Below, in pieces: positions 1-8,543 of a stretch of DNA of 61,601 bases (the stretch's first letter is position 1; each line of letters starts with the position of its first letter). The DNA is from Gemmobacter caeni (GTDB lineage: Bacteria > Pseudomonadota > Alphaproteobacteria > Rhodobacterales > Rhodobacteraceae). Both the position numbers and the translations under genes were made by a program. Below the pieces are notes generated by a model. It saw only the letters and a program-made list of their open reading frames with translations. It was not told where the DNA came from and made no database searches. The stretch lies in contig NZ_QBKP01000022.1 in the NCBI RefSeq assembly GCF_003054195.1, forward strand, positions 1-61,601. The letters run 5' to 3'.

Positions 1-391
1 CCTGAAACAGCCGTTAAAGCCAAGTTTTATTGATGTTTTCGGGCGATTAGCAGCTCGGGTCCGGGCGCCAGCGAGGGCGCGGATCACGCTCTGGCTACCT
101 GTTTGGCGCAATATTTTCGTCGCGACCGCCATGACCGCCCCGAAGCCGCCCAGACACGCCACCAGAGCCTCACAGCCCCGGCAAGCGCCTTATTTTATTG
201 AGGAAAGACGGCTGGCGACGGGTAACGACACCTAGCGACGGATAGGGCAACGCACTCTCTTAAAAACCCCTATGTTTTTGTCGCGTTACAGCACTCCTCC
301 TCCGTTCGACAGCTGGGCACGGAAAATCCGGACGGAAGCTGCATCCACACCGAGGCGGCGAACCGCATCCATATGATTTTAAATAAATAAA
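1..391. other. Left-edge intergenic region, no gene seen
   Basis: No frame in these 391 bases has a convincing start, ribosome site and coding bias. The stretch next to the tRNA 3' end (about 375-391) is AT-rich and has no clear hairpin, so I cannot place a tRNA terminator. It may hold the promoter of a gene outside the window. Confidence 0.5.
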
Positions 392-468
392 TGGTGACCC
401 CGACAGGACTCGAACCTGTAACCTGCCCCTTAGGAGGGGGCTGCTCTATCCAGTTGAGCCACGGGGCC
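392..468 (-). tRNA. tRNA-Arg, anticodon CCT
   Basis: Read on the minus strand, the sequence folds as a 77-nt tRNA. The acceptor arm GGCCCCG pairs with CGGGGTC (one G-T pair), the anticodon loop is CTCCTAA with anticodon CCT, the T arm carries GGTTCGAGTCC, and the 3' CCA is encoded. It decodes the AGG arginine codon. tRNA-Arg genes are frequent integration sites for mobile DNA, but I see no integrase or duplicated 3' end nearby. Confidence 0.96.
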
Positions 469-529
469 TTGTGGGCCTTCTAGCGGCGATTTCGTCGGTC
501 TTGCAAGACTTTCCTGTTCTGGCAGAACG

Positions 530-564
530 AAAAAGGGGGAGCGCTTTTGGCCCATCGCTCCCCC
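530..564 (-). terminator. Intrinsic terminator, leftward, with no obvious gene in front of it
   Basis: GGGGGAGCG (535-543) and CGCTCCCCC (556-564) form a perfect 9-bp stem with a 12-nt loop. On the minus strand it is followed by five T residues (530-534). This is a good leftward terminator. No protein gene on the minus strand ends here; the next transcription unit to the right is the rightward LacI-family gene at 730. It may end a small RNA or shield the tRNA gene. Confidence 0.65.
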
Positions 565-625
565 TTGGTCCCTCGCGCCGGTTGAGAGCTTGCTGGCGCG
601 GTGGATACTGGTCGGCAGGAGTGCC

Positions 626-637
626 GTTAGCGCTATC
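626..637. promoter_or_regulatory. LacI-type operator-like palindrome, distal
   Basis: GTTAGCGCTATC has the near-palindromic AGCGCT core typical of LacI/GntR-family operators. It lies about 100 bp upstream of a LacI-family gene. A second copy lies 47 bp downstream (centre to centre), a spacing compatible with looping. Autoregulation is an inference. Confidence 0.45.
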
Positions 638-673
638 AATAACAGGGAAACAGGCCTTGGACAAGGGGAAGCT

Positions 674-685
674 TTGGCGCTAACA
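674..685. promoter_or_regulatory. LacI-type operator-like palindrome, proximal
   Basis: TTGGCGCTAACA shares the GCGC centre and the TAAC right arm with the site at 626-637. It ends 44 bp before the GTG start of the LacI-family gene. Probably a second operator for the same regulator. Confidence 0.45.
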
Positions 686-729
686 AGGATTCACGTTCTT
701 GCGAGAATTTTGCAGAAGGTCCAACAAAC

Positions 730-1764
730 GTGTCCAAGCCTCCCGTTGCCGATCCGCGCCGCACCCTGACCCTGCGGGACGTCTCCGAAGCCTCCGGTGT
801 CAGCGAGATGACCGTCAGCCGGGTGCTGCGCAACCGCGGGGACGTTTCCGAAACGACGCGGGAACGTGTGCTTCAGGCAGCGCGTGACCTGGGCTATGTG
901 CCGAACAAGATCGCCGGTGCGCTGGCGTCCCAGCGGGTCAATCTGGTCGGTGTCATCATACCCTCGATGTCCAACATGGTTTTTCCCGAAGTGATGATGG
1001 GCATTTCCGAAACGCTGGAGGATACCGGCCTGCAACCCGTGGTCGGCATCACCAACTACAGCCCGGAGCGTGAGGAGGCTGTGCTTTACGAAATGCTGAG
1101 CTGGCGCCCCTCCGGTGTCATCATCGCGGGGCTTGAACACAGCCCGGCGGCGCAGGCCATGCTGGAAAGCGCGGGCATCCCGATCGTCGAGATCATGGAT
1201 ATCGACGGCACGCCGGTTGACAGCGCGGTCGGCATCTCGCACCGGCGGGCCGGACTGAAGATGGCCGAAGCCATCGTGGCGGCGGGGTATCGGCGCATCG
1301 GGTTTCTGGGCACCAAGATGCCGGATGACCACCGCGCCCGGAAGCGGCTGGAGGGGTTCAAAGAGGGGCTGGCGGCTGCGGGTCTGTCGCTGGCCGGCGA
1401 GGAATATTATGCGGGCGGCTCGGCGCTTCTGAAGGGTCGCGAAATGACGGGGGCGATTCTCGAACGCAACCCGGATCTCGATTTCCTTTACTATTCAAAC
1501 GATATGATCGGTGCGGGCGGCCTGCTTTACTGTCTCGACAAGGGGATCGACGTTCCGGGGCGGCTGGGGCTGGCGGGCTTCAACGGGGTGGAGCTGCTGG
1601 ACGGGCTTCCGCGCAAGCTGGCAACTATGGATGCCTGTCGCCGCGAGATTGGCGTACATGCGGCCGAGATCATCGCGGGCAAGCGCCCCTCGGGTGTGAT
1701 CGGCGGTGAGCGGATCGAGTTGTTCCCGACGCTTGAGCCGGGCGACACCATCCGCAAGGGATGA
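730..1764 (+). CDS. LacI-family transcriptional regulator, GntR-like
   Basis: A 344-residue protein, the usual length of the LacI family. Residues about 14-34 form the helix-turn-helix, including the motif EMTVSRVLRN, followed by a hinge helix ending in ALASQR. Residues about 65-340 are a periplasmic-binding-protein-like sensor domain. The closest subfamily I recognise is the gluconate repressor GntR type, but the ligand is not proven. The GTG start at 730 is preceded by AGAAGG. Two operator-like palindromes upstream suggest autoregulation. No sugar catabolic gene lies beside it, so any targets are outside the window. Confidence 0.9.
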   Translation: MSKPPVADPRRTLTLRDVSEASGVSEMTVSRVLRNRGDVSETTRERVLQAARDLGYVPNKIAGALASQRVNLVGVIIPSMSNMVFPEVMMGISETLEDTGLQPVVGITNYSPEREEAVLYEMLSWRPSGVIIAGLEHSPAAQAMLESAGIPIVEIMDIDGTPVDSAVGISHRRAGLKMAEAIVAAGYRRIGFLGTKMPDDHRARKRLEGFKEGLAAAGLSLAGEEYYAGGSALLKGREMTGAILERNPDLDFLYYSNDMIGAGGLLYCLDKGIDVPGRLGLAGFNGVELLDGLPRKLATMDACRREIGVHAAEIIAGKRPSGVIGGERIELFPTLEPGDTIRKG

Positions 1765-1783
1765 TCGCGCCCGGCCCGGAGGT

Positions 1784-2326
1784 TCAGTAGACCAGCCCGT
1801 CGAACAGGCCGTAGACCCCTGCAGCGCTGCCAAGGTCGCGGCCGCGTCCGCGATCATTGGCATAGGCCACGATGGCGGAATAGGTGCCGGGGCCGAAAGC
1901 GCCATCAATGCCGCCCCGGTAGTAGCCGCGCGCGGCCAGGCCGCTTTGGATCCGGCGGCGGTCGTAGGCGCTGTAGGAATTGAAGGCCTGCGCAGAGGGG
2001 GTCATCCATATGCTCGGGCGCGAGGGCTGCTGATAGCGATCATAATGCGGGGCGGGGCGGTAGACCTGCCGATAGACGGGGCGGGGCTGCACATATTGCG
2101 GCTGCACATAGCGCGGCCGCTGGTTCCGGCGCGCCTCGTCCAGCAGGCGGTCGACCACCATGGCGGCGGCCACCCCTTTCAGGAAGTTGCGTTCATTCCG
2201 GCCAAGCGCCTGCGCGGGGGCGGCGGCGGTCAGGCCGATGGCCAGTGCGGTGATGGTGGCAATGGCGGCACGGCCGAACCGGCGCGGTGCAGTCGATGCG
2301 GGAGCAGAGATGACAGCGGGCAGCAT
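1784..2326 (-). CDS. Exported peptidoglycan-binding-domain protein
   Basis: A 180-residue protein starting at MLPAVIS; AAAGGA lies just before the ATG at 2326, so an upstream in-frame ATG at 2371 is not preferred. An N-terminal signal segment (about residues 15-40) ends at AQA. The middle is rich in Tyr, Pro, Arg and Gln (QPRYVQPQ-type runs). The last about 60 residues (RRRIQSGLAARGYYRGGIDG) match the PG_binding_1 fold, which has the signature LxxxGYxxGxxDGxxGxxT. It probably acts at the cell wall; partner and substrate are unknown. The palindrome at 2404-2416 lies 78 bp upstream of the start. Confidence 0.82.
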   Translation of the reverse strand: MLPAVISAPASTAPRRFGRAAIATITALAIGLTAAAPAQALGRNERNFLKGVAAAMVVDRLLDEARRNQRPRYVQPQYVQPRPVYRQVYRPAPHYDRYQQPSRPSIWMTPSAQAFNSYSAYDRRRIQSGLAARGYYRGGIDGAFGPGTYSAIVAYANDRGRGRDLGSAAGVYGLFDGLVY

Positions 2327-2403
2327 GTCCGTTCCTTTCTGTTTGCGGATTCGCTGTCCCGACAGATGCACCCCGTTGCCGCGCTAGGCAAAATCGGTGG
2401 CCT

Positions 2404-2416
2404 GTTATCGGATAAC
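2404..2416. promoter_or_regulatory. Perfect palindrome GTTATCGGATAAC
   Basis: A 13-bp perfect inverted repeat around a central G. It lies 78 bp upstream of the minus-strand start of the peptidoglycan-binding-domain gene. The identical 13-mer occurs at 17231-17243, 81 bp upstream of another minus-strand gene for a small exported protein. This suggests one shared regulator. Confidence 0.55.
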
Positions 2417-2973
2417 AAGGCAGGTTGACCAGCTTGGGCACCCTGGCCGCGTGGTGGGCAATCCGATGATGGGACCAGAAGTTGCCGTGCCAGCGAAGGG
2501 TGGCGCGACGCTATAGAAGGTTGACCTGCATAAGGCTCTCCGGGGCCGTCTGGACTTGACGGAGAACAGCAGGTTTACCGGGTGCCATCACCCTGCTTTT
2601 CGGCCGGGCAACGGGGGCGAGACGACGTGCGGATCGTCCGCGATTTCACATCGGTGACGGGCGTGACCTGCCAGAACCGCGCTAGGGGCGCGATGAATTT
2701 GGCGGTGACGCGGGCGGAGACTCTTCCGATGGTCGGGGCGGAGAACATCTGGATATATCGCGGCGCCGGGGCCGGGGCTGCGGGTTGCCATCGGCAGCTT
2801 TCTGGCCCATCGGTGCCCTGCCAGGCGCCGCAGGGCTATACAAGGGGTGGGATTTGCTGTAGGCGCGGCGGCAAGGCTCCGAATGATTCCGGGGCAGCAC
2901 GGGCAGGGAGGCCCGGCTGCAAGGGGAATGGCAGGGCCGTCACAGGGCCTTCCCGCCCCTTCAGGTAACAGAC
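2417..2973. other. 557-bp intergenic region upstream of the DEAD-box helicase gene
   Basis: No convincing coding frame is visible. The open frame on the plus strand (about 2582-2968) has no ribosome site and poor codon bias. DEAD-box helicase genes of the cold-shock type often carry long untranslated leaders, so much of this stretch may be leader RNA. That is inference; I did not find a specific RNA motif. Confidence 0.4.
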
Positions 2974-5457
2974 ATGACTGATCTTCCGATTGCGGCCCCG
3001 CTGGCAGCGGCGCTTGCCGCCAAGGGCTATGAAAGCCTCACCCCCGTGCAGGAAGCCGTTCTTGCGCCCGAATTGCTGGGTCGCGACGCGCTGGTTTCGG
3101 CGCAGACCGGCTCGGGCAAGACCGTGGCCTTTGGCCTTGCCATGGCGCCCGAGGTGCTGGGCGGCGCGGACATCCTCAAGCCCGCCGAGGCGCCGCTGGC
3201 GCTGATCATCGCGCCGACGCGCGAACTGGCGCAGCAGGTCGCGCGCGAACTGGAATGGCTTTATGCTGAGGCCGGCGCCCAGATCGCCACCTGCGTCGGT
3301 GGCATGGACTACCGCACCGAACGCCGCGCGTTGTCCTTCGGCGCGCATATCGTCGTGGGCACGCCCGGCCGCCTACGCGACCATATCGAGCGCGGCAGCC
3401 TTGATATGTCGCTGCTGCATGTCGCCGTGCTGGACGAAGCCGATGAGATGCTCGACCTTGGTTTTGCCGAGGATCTGGAGTTCATTCTCTCTGCCGCGCC
3501 GGAAGGCCGTCGCACGCTGATGTTCTCGGCCACTGTGCCGAAAGAGATCGAGAAACTCGCGTCCACCTTCCAGCGTGACGCGATCCGTCTGCAAACGGCG
3601 GGCGAGGCCAAGCAGCATGGCGATATCGAATATCGCGCCTTCAACGTCAGCCCGCGTGACCGCGAACACGCGATCTTCAACGTGCTGCGCTACTATGAGG
3701 CGCGCACGGCCATCGTGTTCTGCAAGACCCGCGCCAACGTCAATCATCTGCTGGCGCGGATGGGCAACCGGGGATTCCAGGTCGTCGCCTTGTCGGGCGA
3801 GCTGAGCCAGACCGAACGCATGCATGCGCTGCAAGCGCTGCGTGACGGGCGCGCGCGGGTCTGTATCGCCACGGACGTTGCGGCGCGTGGCATCGACTTG
3901 CCGGGGCTGGAGCTGGTCATCCACGCCGATCTGCCGTCGAATTCGGAAACCCTGCTGCACCGTTCGGGCCGCACTGGCCGCGCAGGCAACAAGGGCGTAT
4001 CCGCGCTGATCGTGCCGCCGTCGGAATTCCGCAAGGCCTCGCGTCTGCTGCAAGGCGCCAAGGTCGTGGCGGAATGGGCCAAGGCCCCTTCGGCTGACGA
4101 GGTTCAGGAACGTGACGACGCGCGGCTTATGGAACTGCCGCTGCTGTCCGACCGGCCGGGCGAAGAGGCCGCGCTGGCGCGGGATCTTATCGAACGCTAT
4201 GGCGCCGAACATATGGCGGCGGCTTTCGTGCGGTTGTGGCGCGATGCGCGTTCGGCGCCCGAGGTGCTTCAGGACATGGCGCCCCCTGCTGCGGCGGCCC
4301 CCTCGGCCCCGCGCGACCGCAACGCCTTTGGCGAGGCGGAATGGTTCCTGCTGACGGTCGGCCATGAGGGTCGGGCGGAGGCGCGCTGGCTGTTGCCGAA
4401 GATCTGTGATGGTGTCGGCATCACCAAGAACGAGATCGGTGCGATCCGCGTGCAGCAGACCGTGACCTTCGTCCAGATCGCCAAGGCGGCGGCTGGTCGC
4501 ATCGGGGCGCAAGTGGAGCTTGAGCCCGGCCTGAACATGGAGCGCGTCGAGGGCGAGCCGCAGTTTGGCCGCCCGGAACGCGGTGGCCCGCGTCCTGAGC
4601 GCGCCCCGCGCCCGGACCGTGGTGACCGGACTGATCGTGCGCCGCGTCGTGACAAGCCTGCCTATCAGCCGAAACCGTCGCGCTTTGTCGATGAGGGTGA
4701 GGCCGCGCCGCGCCCTGCGCGGGAGGACCGCCCGGCCCGGGACCGGGACGAACGCCCGGCGCGTGCCTGGGAAGATCGTCGCCCCGCAGCGGCTGAGGGA
4801 ACCCGCAAACCCTATGCGAGCCGCGAGCGTGAGTATCCGCAACGCCCGGAAGGTGCCGAGACGGAAAAGCGCAGCTACAAGCCGCGCGAAGCCGCGCCCT
4901 ATGGCCGCAAGGCACAGGGCGAGGAGGCCGCTCCTGCGCGCAAGCCCTACACCCCGCGCGACTCCGGCGACCGCAAACCCTATGCCCCGCGTGAGGCGGG
5001 AGAGCGCAAACCTTACGCCCCGCGCGACGGTGCGGACCGCAAGCCCTACACGCCGCGTGAGGGGGGCGAGCGCAAACCCTATGGCGCCCGCGATACGGGG
5101 GACCGCAAGCCTTATACTCCGCGCGAAGGCGGGGATCGCAAACCTTACGGAGCGCGGGACGAGGGCGACCGTAAACCCTATGCGCCGCGCGGTGCCGGGC
5201 CCGAGGGCGGCGACCGCAAGCCGCGCTGGTCGGCGGGGGATCGTGCCACGAAGGGCGGCGATGCCAAACCGGCGGCCAAGTCGGCTGGCTTCAAGTCCCA
5301 TGGCGGCGGCAAGGACAAGCCCGCCCGCGCGGCCGGAACGAAGTCGCACAAGGCGGAAGGCGGTTTCGCGGCGAAGTCCGGCAAGGGCAAACCCGCGCCG
5401 CGTCCGGTGGATGCGCGCGACACCTCCAAGCGCTTCGTGCCGCCGAAGAAGAAGTAA
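2974..5457 (+). CDS. DEAD-box ATP-dependent RNA helicase with long repeat-rich tail
   Basis: An 827-residue protein. The helicase core (about residues 5-375) carries AQTGSGKT, PTRELAQQ, TPGRL, DEAD, SAT, FCKTR, ATDVAARGID and HRSGRTGR in the canonical order. Residues about 450-525 look like the DbpA/CsdA-type RNA-binding domain. Residues 535-827 are a disordered tail rich in Arg, Pro, Lys, Gly and Asp, with eight 11-residue repeats at 656-743. It most resembles DeaD/CsdA, which unwinds RNA during ribosome assembly and cold adaptation. The tail is much longer than in the E. coli protein (629 residues). Confidence 0.93.
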   Translation: MTDLPIAAPLAAALAAKGYESLTPVQEAVLAPELLGRDALVSAQTGSGKTVAFGLAMAPEVLGGADILKPAEAPLALIIAPTRELAQQVARELEWLYAEAGAQIATCVGGMDYRTERRALSFGAHIVVGTPGRLRDHIERGSLDMSLLHVAVLDEADEMLDLGFAEDLEFILSAAPEGRRTLMFSATVPKEIEKLASTFQRDAIRLQTAGEAKQHGDIEYRAFNVSPRDREHAIFNVLRYYEARTAIVFCKTRANVNHLLARMGNRGFQVVALSGELSQTERMHALQALRDGRARVCIATDVAARGIDLPGLELVIHADLPSNSETLLHRSGRTGRAGNKGVSALIVPPSEFRKASRLLQGAKVVAEWAKAPSADEVQERDDARLMELPLLSDRPGEEAALARDLIERYGAEHMAAAFVRLWRDARSAPEVLQDMAPPAAAAPSAPRDRNAFGEAEWFLLTVGHEGRAEARWLLPKICDGVGITKNEIGAIRVQQTVTFVQIAKAAAGRIGAQVELEPGLNMERVEGEPQFGRPERGGPRPERAPRPDRGDRTDRAPRRDKPAYQPKPSRFVDEGEAAPRPAREDRPARDRDERPARAWEDRRPAAAEGTRKPYASREREYPQRPEGAETEKRSYKPREAAPYGRKAQGEEAAPARKPYTPRDSGDRKPYAPREAGERKPYAPRDGADRKPYTPREGGERKPYGARDTGDRKPYTPREGGDRKPYGARDEGDRKPYAPRGAGPEGGDRKPRWSAGDRATKGGDAKPAAKSAGFKSHGGGKDKPARAAGTKSHKAEGGFAAKSGKGKPAPRPVDARDTSKRFVPPKKK
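4939..5202 (+). repeat. Eight tandem 33-bp coding repeats (RKPY[TAG][PA]R unit)
   Basis: Eight consecutive copies of an 11-residue unit, RKPYxPR[DE]xG[DE], encode helicase residues 656-743. The positions that vary are Thr/Ala/Gly after the Tyr, Pro/Ala before the Arg, and the three before the next Arg. The copies are similar at DNA level but not identical, so copy number could vary between strains. Confidence 0.85.
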
Positions 5458-5465
5458 GACGCAGA

Positions 5466-5486
5466 TGCGGGGCATTCAGCCCCGCA
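5466..5486. terminator. Convergent hairpin between the helicase and enoyl-CoA hydratase genes
   Basis: TGCGGGGC (5466-5473) and GCCCCGCA (5479-5486) form a perfect 8-bp stem with a 5-nt loop. The stop codon of the leftward gene (5476-5478) sits in the loop. There is no T tract on either strand, so it is a weak bidirectional terminator at best. Confidence 0.5.
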
Positions 5487-6099
5487 GTGGCACCATTGCC
5501 TTGATCGCCGCGACATGGGCGGGGGTTGCCCCGCCCGCATCCTCCGCAAGCTCGGCTGCTGTGGCCATCAGGGTCTCCGGCGCGACGATGCGGTCCAGCA
5601 TACCCCAGGCCAGCGCTTCTTCCGCGCTGGCCTTTACACCTGCCATCAGGATCATCTTGGCCCGTGACGGCCCGACCAGCGCGGCCAGACGGCCGGGGTC
5701 CGACGGCTGTGGCAGGAAGCCAAGCTTCATCACCGGGTAGAAGAATTTCGCTCCCGGTACGCCGATCCGCAGGTCACAGGCCAGCACCATGCCCATGGCG
5801 CCCCCGGCCAGCGTGCCGTTCAGCGCGGCGATGGTCAGGCAGGGCAGGGCGGCGATGCGGCCCGACAGCCGTTCCCAGACATCGGCGGTGGCAAGCCCTG
5901 CGCTGGCTTCGTCCAGATCGGCCCCGGCAGAAAACACCTTGCCGGCGCCCGTCAGCACCAGCACCCGCGCGCCCTCGGCCCCGGCGCGGATCGCGAGAGT
6001 GTCCAGTTCCTCCAGCATGGCGCGGGTCAGCGAATTGGCCTTGTCGGGCCGGTTCAGTGTGACGGTCCAGACATCGCCGTCGACAGACAGTTCGATCAT
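5476..6099 (-). CDS. Enoyl-CoA hydratase/isomerase family protein
   Basis: A 207-residue crotonase-fold protein. It has the N-terminal VTLNRPDKANSL motif, AGADLDE, and the oxyanion-hole segment ALNGTLAGGAMG. It likely acts on a short- or medium-chain acyl-CoA. At 207 residues it lacks roughly 50 C-terminal residues found in typical family members, so the last helices that form the CoA pocket and the trimer contact are shortened. The start overlaps the stop of the upstream SDR gene by 4 bp, so the two are translationally coupled. Confidence 0.85.
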   Translation of the reverse strand: MIELSVDGDVWTVTLNRPDKANSLTRAMLEELDTLAIRAGAEGARVLVLTGAGKVFSAGADLDEASAGLATADVWERLSGRIAALPCLTIAALNGTLAGGAMGMVLACDLRIGVPGAKFFYPVMKLGFLPQPSDPGRLAALVGPSRAKMILMAGVKASAEEALAWGMLDRIVAPETLMATAAELAEDAGGATPAHVAAIKAMVPLRG

Positions 6100-6848
6100 G
6101 CCAACAGCCCCACCTTGCGCCGGATGTTTTCGTCCCTGAGCGAAATTTCCTCGCCCCGCCAGTCATCGGCTTCGGGGCTGCACATCCACAGCAAGGCCTG
6201 CGCGGGCCAGTCGGCGGGAATATGGTCTGTCACCTCAAGACGGCTGACAGGGTTGATGCCTGATGCCTTGATCTGCACCTGCATCCCGGTCGCGACCGTG
6301 CCGGGCGACAGACCCATGACGCGCAGCCACTGGCCTTCCTCCAGATGCAGGGCGCGCGTCAGCATCGCCGCCCCGGCCTTCGAGGCGCAATAGGCGCTCC
6401 AGCCCTCCAGTGGCCGGTGCGCTGCGCCGGAAGAGATGGTGATGATCGTGCCGGTACCGGCGGATTTCATCACCGGAAGCGCCGCGCGGATGCCGTTGAA
6501 CACCCCCGCCAGATTGACCTGCACCGCCTGTGCCCAAAGCGCGGGATCGGCGTCTTCGATCCGCGCGATCGGCTCGATCATTCCGGCGTTGTTGACCAGC
6601 ACGTCAAGCTGTCCCCAGTGTGCGACAATCTGCGCCACCGCAGCCGAAACCGCCGCTGCATCCGCCACATCGCAGGCCAGCGCCAGGGCGCGATCCGCGC
6701 CGATATCCGCCGTCAGCGCCGCCATTTCCGCTTCGCTGCGTGCCAACAGGGCGACTTTCGCGCCTGCGGCCGCGAAAACCCGCGCCGCCGCCGCGCCGAT
6801 CCCCCGGCTTGCGCCGGTAATCGCCACTACCTTCCCGTTCATCACCAT
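6096..6848 (-). CDS. Short-chain dehydrogenase/reductase (SDR)
   Basis: A 250-residue classical SDR. TGASRGIG (11-18) is the NAD(P)-binding glycine motif, NNAG is at 86-89, and the catalytic set is Ser139/140, Tyr153 and Lys157 (YCASK). A second in-frame ATG two codons in (6842) is an equally possible start. It shares a 4-bp overlap with the enoyl-CoA hydratase gene, so a hydroxyacyl-CoA or related substrate is plausible but not shown by the sequence. Confidence 0.88.
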   Translation of the reverse strand: MVMNGKVVAITGASRGIGAAAARVFAAAGAKVALLARSEAEMAALTADIGADRALALACDVADAAAVSAAVAQIVAHWGQLDVLVNNAGMIEPIARIEDADPALWAQAVQVNLAGVFNGIRAALPVMKSAGTGTIITISSGAAHRPLEGWSAYCASKAGAAMLTRALHLEEGQWLRVMGLSPGTVATGMQVQIKASGINPVSRLEVTDHIPADWPAQALLWMCSPEADDWRGEEISLRDENIRRKVGLLA

Positions 6849-6965
6849 GCCTTCTTCCCTCCGTCACGCAGGCTTGATACCTCATGTGACATCGCGCCGG
6901 AAAGCCTTGACCGGCCCATGCCACTCGCGGATGCTGTTGCATCATTACAGCAGGAAGGTTTCGTT

Positions 6966-8477
6966 ATGACCCGATTGAAATTCATGTGCTCGACCGCCTG
7001 CGTGGCGCTTCTGGCGGGCAATGCCGCTTTGGCGGATGTGACTCCCGAACAGGTCTGGGAGAACTGGAAGACGCTCAGCACCTCCTACGGCCAGACGATG
7101 ACGACCGGCAGCGAAGCCCGCGAGGGTGATACGCTGGTGATTCGCGGCATCGACCTTACGTCGAAGAACGAAGGAGCCGAGGCAGTGATGCATCTGGACG
7201 AGGTGCGCCTGAAGGAACAGGGAGACGGCACCGTCGAGATGACGATGAGCGAGACGTCCAGCATGACGGTGAAAACCGAAGCCGAGGGTGAGGTGCCCGC
7301 AACCACCACCGGGCTGACGATTGCCACCCCCGGCATGCGCGTCATCGTCTCGGGCACGCCCGAGGAAACCCGGTATGATTTCACCGGCTCCAGCGTGAAA
7401 GCATCACTGTCCGGCATCGAAGGCCCGAAAGACGTCCCCGAGGATCTGAAGGTCGAGGCGACGCTGCGCGGCCTTTCCGGCAATTACCTGGTCTCGGGCA
7501 CGACCGATTTGGTGGTGACCAGCAATCTGGCGGCGGACAGCCTTGGCATTGTGATCAGCGGCACGGATACCGCAGACAACAGCAAGGTTGACGTCAAGGC
7601 CGACATGACCGCGCTGACCGGGCAGTCGACTTCGCGGATGACCGGCGGCGTGGCAGATGATTTTCTGGCCGCGCTGAAAGCGGGCAGCGCGATGGAGGGC
7701 AGCTTTGCCTATGCCGGGGGCACCTTGGACATGAAGGTCGATGGCGCGGAAGGCCCGATGCAGATTTCGGCCTCCAATACCGGCGGCAGCCTTTCTTTCG
7801 CGATGGACGCCAGCCGTCTGGCCTATGGTGCCGGTGCGAAGGACGCGCGCGTCACGGTCTTGGGTGCGCAGATCCCCTTCCCGCAGGTGAATTTCGGCTA
7901 CAAGGAAGGCGCGTTCAATCTGGTGATGCCGGTTTCCCGAACCGACGCCCCCGCCGATTTTGCCTTCCTGACCAAGCTTGTCGGGCTGACCGTCTCGGAT
8001 GAGATCTGGGGCATGCTGGACCCGACAGCGCAGCTGCCGCGCGACCCCATGAACGTGGTGCTGGATACCAAGGGCAAGGTCACGCTGAACGTCAATCTGC
8101 TGGACGAGGCCGAGATGGCCGCGCTGGGTGAAGGCGCTCCGGGCGAGATCAATGCGCTGGACATCAACGAACTTCAGGTCACCGCCGCAGGGGCCGAGGT
8201 CACGGGTTCGGGCGCGCTGACCTTCGACAACAGCGATATGGAAACCTATGGTGGCGTTCCGGCGCCGACCGGCCAGATCGACCTGAAGGCCGTGGGCGTC
8301 AACGCGCTGCTGGACAAGCTGATGGCCATGGGGCTGGTCCCTGAGGATCAGATGATGGGCACCCGGATGATGCTGGGCATGTTCGCCAAGGTCGATCCCA
8401 GTGCGCCGGATACTATGACCTCCACGCTGGAGTTCAAGGACAAGCACTTCTTCGCCAACGGCATGCAGCTGCAATAA
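6966..8477 (+). CDS. Exported DUF2125-type protein
   Basis: A 503-residue protein. The ATG at 6966 follows AGGAAGG (6953-6959). A signal peptide (about residues 1-23) ends at ALA before DVTPEQVW. The rest has alternating short strands rich in Thr, Ser, Gly and Asp and no membrane segment apart from the signal, consistent with the alphaproteobacterial DUF2125 family. No biochemical role is known to me. It stands alone, with a strong terminator 22 bp after the stop. Confidence 0.78.
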   Translation: MTRLKFMCSTACVALLAGNAALADVTPEQVWENWKTLSTSYGQTMTTGSEAREGDTLVIRGIDLTSKNEGAEAVMHLDEVRLKEQGDGTVEMTMSETSSMTVKTEAEGEVPATTTGLTIATPGMRVIVSGTPEETRYDFTGSSVKASLSGIEGPKDVPEDLKVEATLRGLSGNYLVSGTTDLVVTSNLAADSLGIVISGTDTADNSKVDVKADMTALTGQSTSRMTGGVADDFLAALKAGSAMEGSFAYAGGTLDMKVDGAEGPMQISASNTGGSLSFAMDASRLAYGAGAKDARVTVLGAQIPFPQVNFGYKEGAFNLVMPVSRTDAPADFAFLTKLVGLTVSDEIWGMLDPTAQLPRDPMNVVLDTKGKVTLNVNLLDEAEMAALGEGAPGEINALDINELQVTAAGAEVTGSGALTFDNSDMETYGGVPAPTGQIDLKAVGVNALLDKLMAMGLVPEDQMMGTRMMLGMFAKVDPSAPDTMTSTLEFKDKHFFANGMQLQ

Positions 8478-8498
8478 CCTGCACCCGACATCCCTTGG

Positions 8499-8523
8499 GC
8501 CGCCCTCATCGGGCGGCCTTTTT
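8499..8523 (+). terminator. Intrinsic terminator after the DUF2125 gene
   Basis: GCCGCCC (8499-8505), a TCATC loop and GGGCGGC (8511-8517), followed by CTTTTTC. A complete rightward rho-independent terminator. Confidence 0.9.
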
Positions 8524-8543
8524 CGTGAAAGGAAACGCCCCTT

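Noticed and set aside
392-468. tRNA-Arg as the attachment site of an integrated element
   Set aside because: No integrase, no duplicated 3' tRNA segment and no composition shift were seen nearby.
2582-2968. A 128-codon frame upstream of the helicase gene
   Set aside because: No ribosome site, mixed composition with many Cys/Arg/Gly, no domain; more likely leader RNA.
3373-5475. A 700-codon open frame opposite the DEAD-box helicase gene
   Set aside because: Antisense shadow; the helicase motifs on the plus strand are unambiguous.
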